DNA of 64,000 nt, from NCBI GenBank assembly GCA_037074705.1, contig CM073594.1, forward strand, positions 80,167,009 through 80,231,008. The letters are read 5' to 3'. The stretch is from Zhengitettix transpicula. Lineage: Eukaryota; Arthropoda; Insecta; Orthoptera; Tetrigidae. The translations under genes and the position numbers were made by a program. The notes below the pieces were generated by a model. It had not been told where the DNA came from, made no database searches, and saw only the letters and a list, made by a program, of their open reading frames with translations. Shown here one piece after another: positions 34,598 through 44,799 of this stretch. Numbering within the stretch: position 1 is the first letter of the stretch; every line of letters begins with the position of its first letter.

Positions 34598-36606
34598 GTT
34601 CGCCGACCGTCGACGCCCCAGATTGGTTTTCGAGGCAGAAGAGGGGCAATTTCCAGGAGAATGCGAGGGTACTGGTGTCATCAAGTGATTTAATACGTGA
34701 AAGGAATGACCATTCAGAGGAAGACCGTGAAGGACAAAAACCGATGTGGTTGAGGGTGAAGATTGGTGGAGAAGGGGCTATTAAGGCATTCTTGGATACA
34801 GGAGCAACGTCGAACTTCATTGACTTGAAATTCTTCGAAACAATTAAAAGCAACCCGTGTTGTGCGGCTATCTTACCCGTTACTGGAAGAAAAGTATATA
34901 CCGCCTTGGGGAGGAAGAATGAAAGTATTAAATTTCAAGTTTTATTGAATGTGGGACTCTCTGGTTATCAGTTTCAGATACCATGTCTCGTGATACCAAA
35001 TCTTTTCACTAACCTGGTTTGGGGTTTGGACTGGATGCAGAAGGCTAAGGCAATTCTGGTGCCTATTGAACAGAAGGTCTCAGTGGAGTGGCCAGACACG
35101 TATGGAAATGAGCGAAAAATGACACTACGAACAGACGGCTCCGAGACTCAGTGCATCGGGGTAAGAGCTACAGCGTTGATGGAAGATACAAATGTCCATA
35201 TGGTGAAGTCATCAGGCATCAAGAATCTAGAAATAGAGCATGTTCCGGGTAAGGCCAACCAAGCAGCCGATTATTTGAGTATGTGGACGGATGAAGATCA
35301 TAACCCGCATGAGAGCGGGGGCACAGAGTTAGTGGCGAGGCTACGAAATCCTGGGACAATTCGTAATGGATGTGCGCTCACGCATAAGGAGGTGCTTGAT
35401 GCGCAGAAAACGGATGTTCGATTGCGGCACTTGAGACAGCGAGTATTGGTGGCAAAGAAAGTTAAAAGGAGGTTTCTGCTACACGATGATCTACTGTTTC
35501 TTAAGAGACCCAAATCAAGAAAGGGTAGTGTCTTATGCATTCCGGAGACGTTACGCAGCAAGGCACTGCAAATTTGCCATGATTACAATGGTCACTTCGG
35601 GATAGACAAAACCAACAAGTTTATGTCAGATCTTGTACATTGGGTCGGAATGAATGACGATCTTCGACGTTATGTGAAAACCTGTGTAGCGTGCCAACTT
35701 AATAAATTCAAGAATAAGAACTATGTTGGCGCCTACCAGCCAATCATTCCAAATGGACCTAACGATTTGGCTGTGCTGGACCTCTTTGGACCATTGCCAA
35801 AGGGAAGATTTGGAAACGCATATGTCCTAGTAATAATGGATGCGTTCTCCAAAATGGTTCGACTGTACCCGCTAAAGAACGCGACGACAAGACAGTGCCT
35901 CAATAAAGTGGTGAATGGTTATTTTGCTGAGGTGGGAAAACCAAAGAAAATCTTGAGTGACAACGGAAGTCAGTTCACGAGTCAGGAGTGGGTGGAGAAA
36001 TTGACGCAGCAGGGAGTGAAGGTGTCGTTCACGGCAGTGAGACATCCGCAAGGGAATCCCAGCGAACGTGTCATGCGCCAACTAGGGGTGATGCTCCGGA
36101 ACTTCGTGGGAAGTCGACATGCCTCCTGGGTGGATCATTTGAAAATAATAGAAACCCTGATGAACACGAACTACAGTCTGGCGACGGGAGCTATTCCGGT
36201 TGAGGTGCACCATGGCGAGCGAATCACCTTACCCATTGAAAGAATGATCAAATTCCCCGACGAGCATAAAGTAAATTTTGACCAATTATCTGTAAGGGAA
36301 AGAGCGCGTGATCGTCTTTTACGCTTGGCCGACTCACGGTCCCAGCGGCAAGTAGTACGGAATTTACAGCTAGCGGTTGGAAGTCAGGTCATTATCAAAA
36401 AACTTAGAGTGTCTAATATGGACTCAAAAGTCAGCTCAAAACTGTTGCCGATATACGAAGGACCTTTTCGAGTGGTAGAGGTGGTCGGACCAAACACCTA
36501 CCGTGTACAGACGAAAGAGAACCCTGAGCAGATAAAGACATTTAATGTATGTGAGTTAGCGCCCTATTACAATAGGGACGAACTGTGTAAAAATATCTGT
36601 AAATAA
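34564..36606 (+). CDS. Pol: protease, RNase H tail and integrase, no RT
   Basis: Residue numbers count from 34564. A retroviral-type aspartic protease has its FLDTGATSNF site at residue ~78. After the protease the frame joins IEHVPGKANQAADYLS (residue ~225), the extreme end of a gypsy RNase H. No YxDD or other RT motif exists, so roughly the RT and RNase H bodies are missing. Integrase follows: HX4H (HDYNGH) and CX2C (CVAC) zinc binding, then D (LDLFGP, 35779), D (SDNGSQF, 35959) and E (NPSERV, 36064), the last two with 34 residues between. A GPY/F-like module (LLPIYEGPFRV) is near the end. Stop at 36606. Protease and integrase look functional. Confidence 0.85.
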   Translation, partial: FSRGTEGAGKLSSPTVDAPDWFSRQKRGNFQENARVLVSSSDLIRERNDHSEEDREGQKPMWLRVKIGGEGAIKAFLDTGATSNFIDLKFFETIKSNPCCAAILPVTGRKVYTALGRKNESIKFQVLLNVGLSGYQFQIPCLVIPNLFTNLVWGLDWMQKAKAILVPIEQKVSVEWPDTYGNERKMTLRTDGSETQCIGVRATALMEDTNVHMVKSSGIKNLEIEHVPGKANQAADYLSMWTDEDHNPHESGGTELVARLRNPGTIRNGCALTHKEVLDAQKTDVRLRHLRQRVLVAKKVKRRFLLHDDLLFLKRPKSRKGSVLCIPETLRSKALQICHDYNGHFGIDKTNKFMSDLVHWVGMNDDLRRYVKTCVACQLNKFKNKNYVGAYQPIIPNGPNDLAVLDLFGPLPKGRFGNAYVLVIMDAFSKMVRLYPLKNATTRQCLNKVVNGYFAEVGKPKKILSDNGSQFTSQEWVEKLTQQGVKVSFTAVRHPQGNPSERVMRQLGVMLRNFVGSRHASWVDHLKIIETLMNTNYSLATGAIPVEVHHGERITLPIERMIKFPDEHKVNFDQLSVRERARDRLLRLADSRSQRQVVRNLQLAVGSQVIIKKLRVSNMDSKVSSKLLPIYEGPFRVVEVVGPNTYRVQTKENPEQIKTFNVCELAPYYNRDELCKNICK

Positions 36607-36884
36607 GAAAGTTCCTCTAAGAGGATGACTTTTGTCATCTCACGGTGTGGCATCCGTGGAGGTTCTAGCTGATTAGTTAACATTTTTCCTTTTCTGTGAC
36701 TAATCTCTTCGTGTATGTTCTTTTCTATCTAAATTGTAACTAAATTAGTTTGGAATCGTGATGAGCTACTGACGTGGATGTGTAATATGTTTTATGTGTT
36801 GATTAGAAGTGCAGATGGTGGAGTAAATTCAGGATAGATTGAGAGCTATTGCCGAAGCAAGCAAACAACCTCTTAATTGCTTGA

Positions 36885-36900
36885 TTAGGCAAGGGGCATG
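36885..36900 (+). other. Possible polypurine tract
   Basis: AGGCAAGGGGCATG directly precedes the 3' LTR. It is short and interrupted, so assignment as the plus-strand primer is tentative. Confidence 0.4.
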
Positions 36901-37345
36901 TGTAACGTGAAAGAATAGTGTTTCCCCGAAAAACTGTACAGTACGAGGGATGACCGCTGTGGAAGGGGGATGACCTGGTTTTTAGGTAAGGGCGGACAAT
37001 AGCTGGAGGGAAGAAGGGACAGTAGTGGTTGACTAGCGGGACTGGGGAGACGGCGATCGTGTATGAAAGTGGAAAAACGTGGAGCCGGGAAGTGTTGGAT
37101 GGTGACGCCAGCAAGTGTTCCTGCATCCAGACGCCGAGACCACCTCCAGGAATTCGTATGTAATTAACTAATGTATACGCACATCAGTAGTGATTCGCGA
37201 GCTTCCAACTTGCATTAAAATTGTATTAATAAATGACCTAGATTTTTACATGTGTTCTTTTAATCGAGCCCTTTGCCAGCAAAGTTGGGAGCTGAACCCA
37301 CACAATTTTTGTGTTCTGACATCCCGCAAGGGTAAGCAGGTTACA
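36901..37345 (+). repeat. 3' LTR
   Basis: 445 bp, 443 identical to the 5' LTR. AATAAA at 37228-37233. Followed by the ATAT target copy. Confidence 0.95.
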
Positions 37346-37499
37346 ATATATTCGACGTCTTCAACGTGTGGCTAATTACTCAAATTTTAATTAATATTTT
37401 TGTTAATTGATTTATTTAATTAAAGCCTTCCATTTGTTTATTACATATATGGCTTCACCAACAAGGGGTAAATTATTTGTCATCCAGTTGTTTATTACA

Positions 37500-38129
37500 A
37501 TATAGTTTTAAATTTCTAGTATAGAATAATGCATGCTTCATTTAATTTGAACAGTATGAAATTTAAATGTTTTATTTTAGAGCTGCTACTAGACGTATTT
37601 TACAAAAAACTTTGACATTCAGAGTGTTATTAAAACAGAAGATAAATATTAACGTCTGATCACGCGACTGTCGTAAATGAAATCTGTCACATGCTTTATT
37701 ATTTCGTTTGTTGAATCTAAGTACAAAATTACTGTATAATTTTATAAATTGAAAACAAAAAGGGGAGAATAAACTGCTACATTTTCTTCTTTGAGAAGAC
37801 CCGTTCCGGAATCTGAGAGATCTACCAAATCGTTTTTATTAACTCAAGCCATACGGGGGTGCAGTTCCGCAGAAAGATTTACAAAGTTTGTCCACACTTA
37901 ACCTTGGGCGGAATAAGCCGCTTGTTAGAGCCGGAGAAAGTTAGTTTCCAGGGCGTTGGAGTCTGAGGTTGGCGGAAGCGACTACGGAAGCAAACGAGCG
38001 TCTCGGGGCAAAGGATTCACTCCGAAAGACAGATAAATATGACTTACATAGAACACAAATTTCCTATCCAACGGTATTAAGACTAAAGTCAATTACCCTG
38101 ATTCATAAATAGAGATATGCTATTGATTA
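37500..38129. other. Unclassified DNA
   Basis: No gene or repeat recognised. AT-rich up to 37790, then GC-moderate. Confidence 0.3.
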
Positions 38130-38509
38130 ATATATTCGATCTGGAATGATTCAATTAATGACTATTCATTGGTAAAATATTGCGGGTATCATCATGGTTA
38201 CTATAAAAATAGTTACGCAAAGCTGATAGAATACCCCACATATTTTAAAGACGATTCATGAAGATAATAGAACTGACCAGATTAAGGACAACTTTTTTGT
38301 ATCACTTTAAATTTAAAACTCTGAAGCTCTCAGATCATTCAGCCATTCATTAAGACATTTTATTATACAAGCAGTTTCAAAAATGTAGGGTACAATTTTA
38401 GTTATGTATTCCCAATATGTAGAGAAAAAAGTTCATTACAGCATGTGTCCGGAAATGATTGTTTTCCCAGTTCTGGCCTTCAAAACAGTCATATTCAGTC
38501 GTACGGCTC

Positions 38510-38775
38510 ACCGATACTTTGATGGAACGTTTGCTGATGGATAGGATGAGGTGGTCCAATTGCTTGGCCTCCCCGCTCACCTGATTTGAAACCTTTGATT
38601 TCTACTAATGGGGCCATTTAAAATTGTTCGTGTATTCGTCTCCGATGTTTCGCCAAGGAATCCCTACCGAAATGATTGGTGGCATGTTGAAAGAAAATAT
38701 TCAATATTCTTGAAATTTGGGATCGTGTTCGAAGGGCCATGACACATCGATGTGAGGCCTGTATTCAACTATTTT
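38510..38775 (+). pseudogene. DDE transposase C-terminal relic
   Basis: The plus frame near 38536 gives WIG, a stop, then GGPIAWPPRSPDLKP. After a shift, LEIWDRVRRAMTHRCEACI appears near 38710. These match the end of a large insect transposase group with WIGRGGP-WP-RSPDL motifs (IS630/Tc1-mariner superfamily). The aspartate in RSPDL is the motif near the third catalytic position. Stops and frameshifts make it dead. Lies inside the long inverted repeat. Confidence 0.6.
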
Positions 38776-38778
38776 TTT

Positions 38779-39361
38779 GAGTAACAGGCTACATTAGGAA
38801 ACTCCCCTTTAATAGCATAGGAAGGGATTAGAAAGGAAGTAGCGGAAGGATAGAGGAAAGAAGTCAAGGGTTAACTAGGGCCCCCGGGTTATAGCTTAAA
38901 GACCATGGCATTCGCCTAAAAGTGATTCAGGTTAGGAAGAAGAAGAAGAAGGTGTAGACAGGATATGTATAGGGTAGTCCACATATAGCATAAGAAATGG
39001 AGTGATAGGGCGGATACTAAAAGGTAGATCCAGGTAGCAAAGGGTTACCTAGGGTCCCCGGGCTACGGTTAAAGGTTCCTACCCAGCAATTCACCTAAAA
39101 TTGAAGCAGGGAAAACTACAAAAACCTGCATCGGGTAGGTCGGGCATTAAGTACTTGTCCCACGCCCTTTCGATAGCTGGAGATGAGTTTACTGTGGGGA
39201 CGCAGCAATCCCTTCTCTGTACCTCGACCAGTTTAGGAGGCAGCTGGCCGACTGTTCCAATGAAAACAGCAAACAACTCTTACCATATGCCCAAGGTCTG
39301 TGACCCCGGAACATACATCTTTTAAAACAGGCCGATGTGCCTCGGTTTGTGGCAACCTTAT
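38779..39361 (-). mobile_element. R-A retroposon, two partial copies
   Basis: The plus strand starts after a T-run with GAGTAACAGGCTACAT. The first copy breaks at about 38950 in a GAAGAAGAAG run. A second copy begins near 38970 (GGGTAGTCCACATA) and runs to the GCCTCGG..TGTGGCAACC end near 39360. They may be two insertions or one rearranged copy. They are inserted in the transposon relic. Confidence 0.55.
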
Positions 39362-39371
39362 TTCATTTTTT

Positions 39372-39598
39372 TAATGGTAACAGGCTATATGAGGATAATC
39401 CACATGGTGGCAACTCGCCTTCAATATCATAGGAAGGGATTTAAAGGGGCAATTGCAAAAGGGTAGAGGAAGGTAGCCAAGGGTTAACTACGGCCCCCGG
39501 GCTATAGTTTAAGGATCCTACCTGGCATTCGCCTAAAGATATGCAGGGAAAACCCTACAAAAACCTGCATCAGGTTGGTCGGGCATTATGTACTAGCC
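39372..39598 (-). mobile_element. R-A retroposon copy, 5'-truncated
   Basis: A T-run then AATGGTAACAGGCTATATGAG. About 225 bp to GGTCGGGCATTATGTACTA, where the family ends abruptly and the transposon arm resumes. Confidence 0.6.
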
Positions 39599-40081
39599 GA
39601 AATTAAACATTTAGAATATCTGTAAAGGCGGGAAGAAAAGCTTTACGATGAATATCACAGTTTTGAAGGCCATAACTCGAAACCAAGCATTTCCGGTCAC
39701 ATGTTATAATGATTTTTTTATTATCTACATATAAGGAATACATACCTAAAATTATACCCTAAAGTTTTTAAACACCCTGCATAATAAAATGTCTTAAGGA
39801 ATAGCTGGATGATCTCTGGGTCTTCAGAGTTTTTAATTTAAAAAGATACAATAAAGTTGTCCTTAATCTGGTCAGTTCTATTATCTTAATGCTCACATGA
39901 AAAATATGTGTAGTCTTTTAACAGCTTTGCGTAAATATTTTTACTGTCACCATGATGATATCTGAAATATTTTAGCAATGAATAGTCATTAATCAAATTA
40001 TTTCGTAACAAATAAAATTAACTAAAAACTTATCTTAATAAATATCGATAAATATACATTTTTGAAACACCCTATATATAT

Positions 40082-41040
40082 TGTAATATTGCACCAATGT
40101 TGCTATTTTAAATGTTTTAAAAGTATGCAACTATAAAATTTGTTCCGTGAGGATGCGGACACGTGGTTTACAAGTCGCTTGACAGAGGTGATGGGTTAAT
40201 ATTTAGTCAATAAGGGTTAAGATGACCAGCAGAGCTAGTCAGAAGAGGTTGTCGGGAGAGTAGAAGAGTAAATTTCAGGATAGGAAAGATGTAAGAGTTG
40301 AGTGAAGTTGGAAGAAGTTATATAATATTTGAAGTCGCCTAATTGGCACAATTAATGTGTACGGGCAAAACATCTGGTGGTCAGTTAATAAATGTGATCA
40401 CTGCAATAATACCTGGTGTCCACGGGCGAAAAATCTGATGGTCTGGATCCGCAATTGTCTGGAGCTCGTAAAGGATTTAATTGGATGTGCTAGTTGCAGT
40501 GTCTTCAAATAAGTGTAAGAATGTAAAAATTAATTGCCTGCCTAAAAAGTATCTAAAAAATTTTATTGTTGGTAATTGCGTGGTGTGCTAAAATTTTGGA
40601 TTAATCAAGAATTGGTGTGTGGAATTCTATTCAATAAATAATAATAAAATACATTGTAAAATATTGCAATATTTTTCACACTCATATAAATTTTGGAGGG
40701 CATTTTAATAAGTTTTAATATATTGTTGAATTCAAATTGAAATATTTTTTCTTTATTTTATTGTTTATTGAGTTAAATTAAAATAATTTTTTTTGAAAAG
40801 TAAAATTCAATTTATGCTTACTTCGATGCCCGTTGAATCCCTCCGAGTTTGAAAATAGTCGTGGCAATATCATTTAATAAGTGTTCCATCATGTTACTGA
40901 ATAAAGTTAATTAAATCTTGAATTTCCTAAAGTTACATTTCATGAGTTTCAAACCTTTCATTAATTATTACGAACCCGAATCATATTAAAATTTTAAATG
41001 TTCAGTTCAAATTGCCTATTACATTAATTGATTACTACCT
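40082..41040 (+). mobile_element. Probable LTR of the TGTAAT family
   Basis: Begins TGTAATATTGCACC after ATAT, the same context as the other LTRs. Near 41010 there is ATTACATTAATTGATTACTA and then CCTGTGGGGC, like the 3' PBS-bearing end. The middle is diverged and no terminal ATTACA-ATAT was found, as the GA array starts right after. It could be truncated by array growth. Confidence 0.4.
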
Positions 41041-41057
41041 GTGGGGCAGAGTAAACG

Positions 41058-42150
41058 CAGAGTGAGAAGGGAGAGAGAGATAGAGATAGATAGAGAGAGA
41101 GAGAGAGAGATAGATAGATAGATAGATAGAGAGATATAGAGATAGAGAGAGATAGAGGGAAAGAGATATAGATTGAGAGAGAGAGAGAGAGACGGAGAAA
41201 GAGACGGAGAGAAACGAGAGAGAGAGAGAGAGAGAGAGGTAGAGAGATTGAGAGATATACAGATAGAAAGATTGGTAGAGGTAGAGACATAGAGAGAGGT
41301 AGAGAGAGGTAGAGAGAGGTAGAGAGAGGTAGAGAGAGGTAGACAGAGGTAGAGAGAGGTAGAGAGAGGTAGAGAGGGGTAGAGAGAGGTAGAGAGGGGT
41401 GGAAAGAGATTGAGAGAGATAGAGAGAGGTAAAGGGAGAGAGAGGTAGAGAGATAGGGAGAGAGATAGAGAGAGGTAGAGAGAGATAGAGAGGTAGAGAG
41501 ATAGAGAGAGAGGTAGAGAGAGAGGTAGAGAGAGAGGTAGAGAGAGAGGTAGAGAGAGAGGTAGAGAGAGAGGTAGAGAGAGAGGTAGAGAGAGAGGTAG
41601 AGAGAGAGGTAGAGAGAGAGGTAGAGAGAGAGGTAGAGTGTGGTAGAGAGAGGTAGAGAGAGGTAGAGAGAGATTCAGAGATATAGAGGTAGAGAGGTAG
41701 AGAGAGGGGTAGAAAGAGGGGTATAGAGAGAGAGAGGTAGAGGTAGGTAGTTAGAAAGAGAGAGGGGTAGAGAGATCTAGAGATAGGTAGTTAGAAAGAG
41801 AGAGGGGTAGAGAGATCTAGAGATAGGTAGTTAGAAAGAGAGAGGGGTAGAGAGATGTAGAGAGAGGTAGAGAGATCAAAAGAGGTAGAGAGATCAAAAG
41901 GGGTAGAGAGATCAAAAGAGGTAGAGAGAGATAGAGAGGTAGAGAGAGAGGTAGAGGTAGAGATATATAGAGAGATAGAGAGGTAGAGAGAGGTAGATAG
42001 AGGTCGAGAGAGGTAGAGAAGTAGAGAGAGGTAGAGAGAGATAGAGAGGTAGAGAGGTAGAGAGAGATTCAGAGATAGAGGTAGGGAGAGAGAGGTAGAG
42101 AGATGTAGAGAGAGATATAGAGAGGTAGAGAGAGATAGAGAGAAAGCGCG
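41058..42150. repeat. GAGAGAGGTA-type low-complexity array, 1.1 kb
   Basis: Units of GAGAGAGGTA and a regular 12-base AGAGAGGTAGAG stretch at about 41514-41637. A longer AGATCTAGAGATAGGTAGTTAG unit occurs three times near 41720-41850. It ends in a GCGTGTGTGC run. Confidence 0.95.
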
Positions 42151-43733
42151 TGCGTGTGTGTGTGCGAGTGTGCGTGCGTGTATGAATAAGTTAAAAGAAT
42201 TTATTTATGATTGATAAATTCTGCTTTTAACTAATTAACTCTTCTGAATATTTTTCAGTTGAATGTCTAGTTTGGAACATTACAAATTTGTTTTATTAAA
42301 TTTAAAGAAGCACTGAATTCAGAATTTAAGATTTTACGTTGTATTATTAATTTTCAGGATTAAAAATGGACGTGTGAAATTTATAATTAAATTTCTAGAG
42401 GATTAGTTTTTTGTTTTTAAAAAAAGAAAGTAACTTTCACTGAGAATTGTGAGCTCTACTCCACATCATCCTTGAATACCGCTATTGTTCACAAATACGT
42501 GAAGATGATTGGAAAGTGCTCTTCACGAAAGCCTCAGTGACCTTGAAAAGCGTTCCTCATGGGCTCCTCGGGCCTATTGGTACGTCACACCTGCTAATGT
42601 GTAATTAAACCTATCTTCATAACTATATGTTTCCGCAAAAAAAGTCATTTTATAATTCGACTTGTAAATGGTCGGAAAGTGGTTTACTAAGGCTGATATT
42701 TTAATCGTTTCCATTTACGTATGTTGGATATTGCCCGTCACACCGTTTGACAACAGCTGGCGAGTTCTTGGGCCATTTCTCTTCGGCCGGAGAACATTTT
42801 TTTCGCAATATATCCCGCGGAAAAGAAGCATTCGGTGTTTACACCACCTTTTATTTGTCGTAATTTCCCTCAAAATGAACCACTAGTTATGTGAGAGAAT
42901 TTTAATTAACTGAATGTCCTATTTCTGACCCCTTTCGTTTTCATACATTGAATGTGCATTACATGGGGGGTCCGCTCGAATATCCTGAATTACAATTGTA
43001 TGTGGCGGGTAAACGGTAGAAGATAGAAACTTACAACAAAGTTTATATGAAAGGAAAACTTACCAAGTTTTTCAAAAGCAGTCACTGTGACGATATAAAG
43101 GCGATGAACAATTCCTTGCCAAGAACGTAGGAGCATGTTCTATGAACAGCTTCGTTTGGGCCTTGTCATCCGGCACACTAACTGGGTGCGTACAGTTTGA
43201 GACGTTTGTGGACATTTCGATAGAGCTTCGATCATAAGCGGCTCGAACGGTTTAAACCAAACAGGTATATAAACATAATAGAGAGGCTACCTCAGCGCTC
43301 TGGGTGGCAGCAACAAACAACACTTCACCAAAAACCCGATTTTTGTTATGCTACTGATGTTGAAAATTTGGAATATATGAGGTAAAATATATTTTTTTTA
43401 ACAAATTATCGAATGATAATTGACACACTTGGGGGCATGTTGGATGTGAGGACGATGATGACAGTCGTGTAGCAAGAGAGACATTTCCTATTGTATATTA
43501 TTTTCTGAATGGCTTATCGGAAAATGGCATACTACAGCAGTAAACTGGAGGACACGGGAATAAGAATAGTTGTTGTACTGTTCTGCAGCTAACAGGACAG
43601 TCGTGGAAAAATTGGGTGTCATAAATTCATAATGTTGCTTCCCTGTCCGTCAAATAATGAAAAATTAATTTTTCATGCCTTTGTAGCAGCTCATATCACG
43701 AAGCTATTCAGAAATACATTGTTTTTAATATAT
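42151..43733. other. Unclassified DNA
   Basis: No gene recognised. Bases 42460-43300 are GC-moderate and may derive from a very old element (open frame 42668-42886, no domain). Confidence 0.3.
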
Positions 43734-44740
43734 TGTAATAAACAAAAATATGTGCTTTAATTATTTAATTTGAATTTAAAGAAGTTACCTCACGTGAAGC
43801 ACCATAGTGTAATAATCAAATGGATGGCTTTTTATTAAATGAAAAGATCGAAATTAACAAACAAAATATTTATTTATTTTGTGACAACAAAGTATGATTA
43901 GAAACACAAAATTTGAGATCTCATTCTCTCAGGGCCTCTACTGGGTTTGATAATGGACACAACAAGTTGATTTAAAATCTTATTAACAAACCGTTCACAT
44001 TTACCTAAACAATACGTAGATAGAAATAAATTAAAAAGAAAAGAAATTAACTTTGTTTGACGAAAACGAAATCTGACTCTTTCCTTTAATTACGTTTACA
44101 ATTAATCATTAGTTTGGTTTTGTTACTTACATCTGTCCAGCTGGTACCAGCATTTCGGAAGTACAGTATTGCAAAATTATACACTGATTCTAGAATTCAA
44201 CTTACAAATTTTACACTATTGAAGTCAAAATTGATAGGCTCACACGAACTCGGATGATCCTCCTGAATGTCAGCTATCTGATGTTTGCTTGCCTGCCTTG
44301 GCTGGTTATAGACGTAAACTCTCTTAGACTTTCCTGGCTGGCTGTATACGTAAAAACTGCTCGCTTCCTTCCCTGGCTGGCTATAAACGTAAACTCTCTT
44401 AGACCTTCCCTGGCTGGCTATAGACTTAAACTGCTTTTACTTTGCAATATTTACGAGGTAATACTTCCGTGAATGTTTTTACTTTGTCTTAGTATTATTT
44501 GTTCCATCCTCTGAAATGTCCCGCCACCAACTAACAGTTATATTACTTGTTCTGCTCCTCACGATGTTTTTCCGTGAACTGACTCCTAGTTCTCTCGAGA
44601 TTTAGCGCGTATACGCCATTTTTGACTTTTCGACAAAGCAAGTGAGCTCGCTTTTCATTGTCGCTTTGTTCGATCAGACCGCTATAATGGATTCAAATTT
44701 TATGTCCAAACAATTAATGGCCTAATTAATTAGCATTACA
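43734..44740 (-). mobile_element. Solo LTR, minus strand
   Basis: 1007 bp, ATTACA/TGTAAT ends, flanked by ATAT on both sides. On the minus strand a PBS-like TGGTGCTTCACGTGAGG follows ATTACACTA near the 3' end. It starts TGTAATGCTAATTAATTAGG, matching the neighbour at 44800. An internal tandem repeat lies at 44295-44434. Confidence 0.75.
44295..44434 (-). repeat. Short tandem repeat in LTR
   Basis: About four copies of CCTGGCTGGCTATA-ACGTAAACT with 40-60 base spacing. Similar short repetition (GTCTAC.GCGAGG) is seen in the LTR at 44800-45860, so this part of the LTR (probably U3) tends to duplicate. Confidence 0.7.
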
Positions 44741-44799
44741 ATATATTGTATATATATTATAATATATACTATAAAAATATTGAAACATGAATAATATAT

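Larger units (their letters stand above)
32486..37345 (+). mobile_element. Young gypsy-type LTR retrotransposon lacking RT
   Basis: 4860 bp with two 445-bp LTRs that differ at only two positions, flanked by ATAT on both sides (32482-32485 and 37346-37349). It has a PBS, a gag frame, and a pol frame shifted by -1 that runs protease, then the last residues of RNase H, then integrase. The reverse transcriptase and most of RNase H are absent, without breaking the frame. Near-identical LTRs and open frames indicate very recent insertion, so RT was probably supplied by a related full-length element. No envelope-like frame follows pol. Confidence 0.9.
30837..37499 (+). mobile_element. Old LTR interrupted by a LINE and a gypsy element
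   Basis: Starts TGTAATGCCAATTAAACAAG after ATAT. Its last ATTACA ends at 37499 before ATAT. Without the inserts it is about 1.15 kb, like the intact solo LTRs. It reads through to about 31785. A LINE fragment follows, then ~65 bases of LTR sequence (GTTAATTATTCCTAT..CCACCTT..TTAATCATTA, matching the reversed 14676-15807 copy). The gypsy element comes next, and the PBS-bearing 3' end resumes at 37346 with CGACGTCTTCAACGTGTGGC. The alignment to 14676-15807 across the breaks supports this reading. Confidence 0.7.
38130..40075. mobile_element. Long inverted repeat with DNA-transposon relic
   Basis: Left arm 38132-38497 and right arm 39649-40010 are diverged reverse complements (for example ATAATAGAACTGACCAGATT and CTTCAAAAC in both). 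Within each arm lies a terminal-looking motif: CAGTTTCAAAAATGTAGGG at 38372, and on the minus strand CAGGGTGTTTAAAAACTTTA at 39779. A third GGGTGTTTCAAAAATGTA is reversed at 40052-40073. The 'cagggtgtttcaaaaa' start is, from memory, common at the ends of IS630/Tc1-mariner-type elements of insects. The interior holds a transposase relic and three R-A fragments. Confidence 0.5.

Noticed and set aside
36610..36900. Envelope-like gene after pol in the gypsy-type element
   Set aside because: Fewer than 300 bases separate pol from the 3' LTR and no long frame is present.
41024..41290. 88-codon Ser/Leu-rich minus frame
   Set aside because: Product of the GA repeat array, not a gene.
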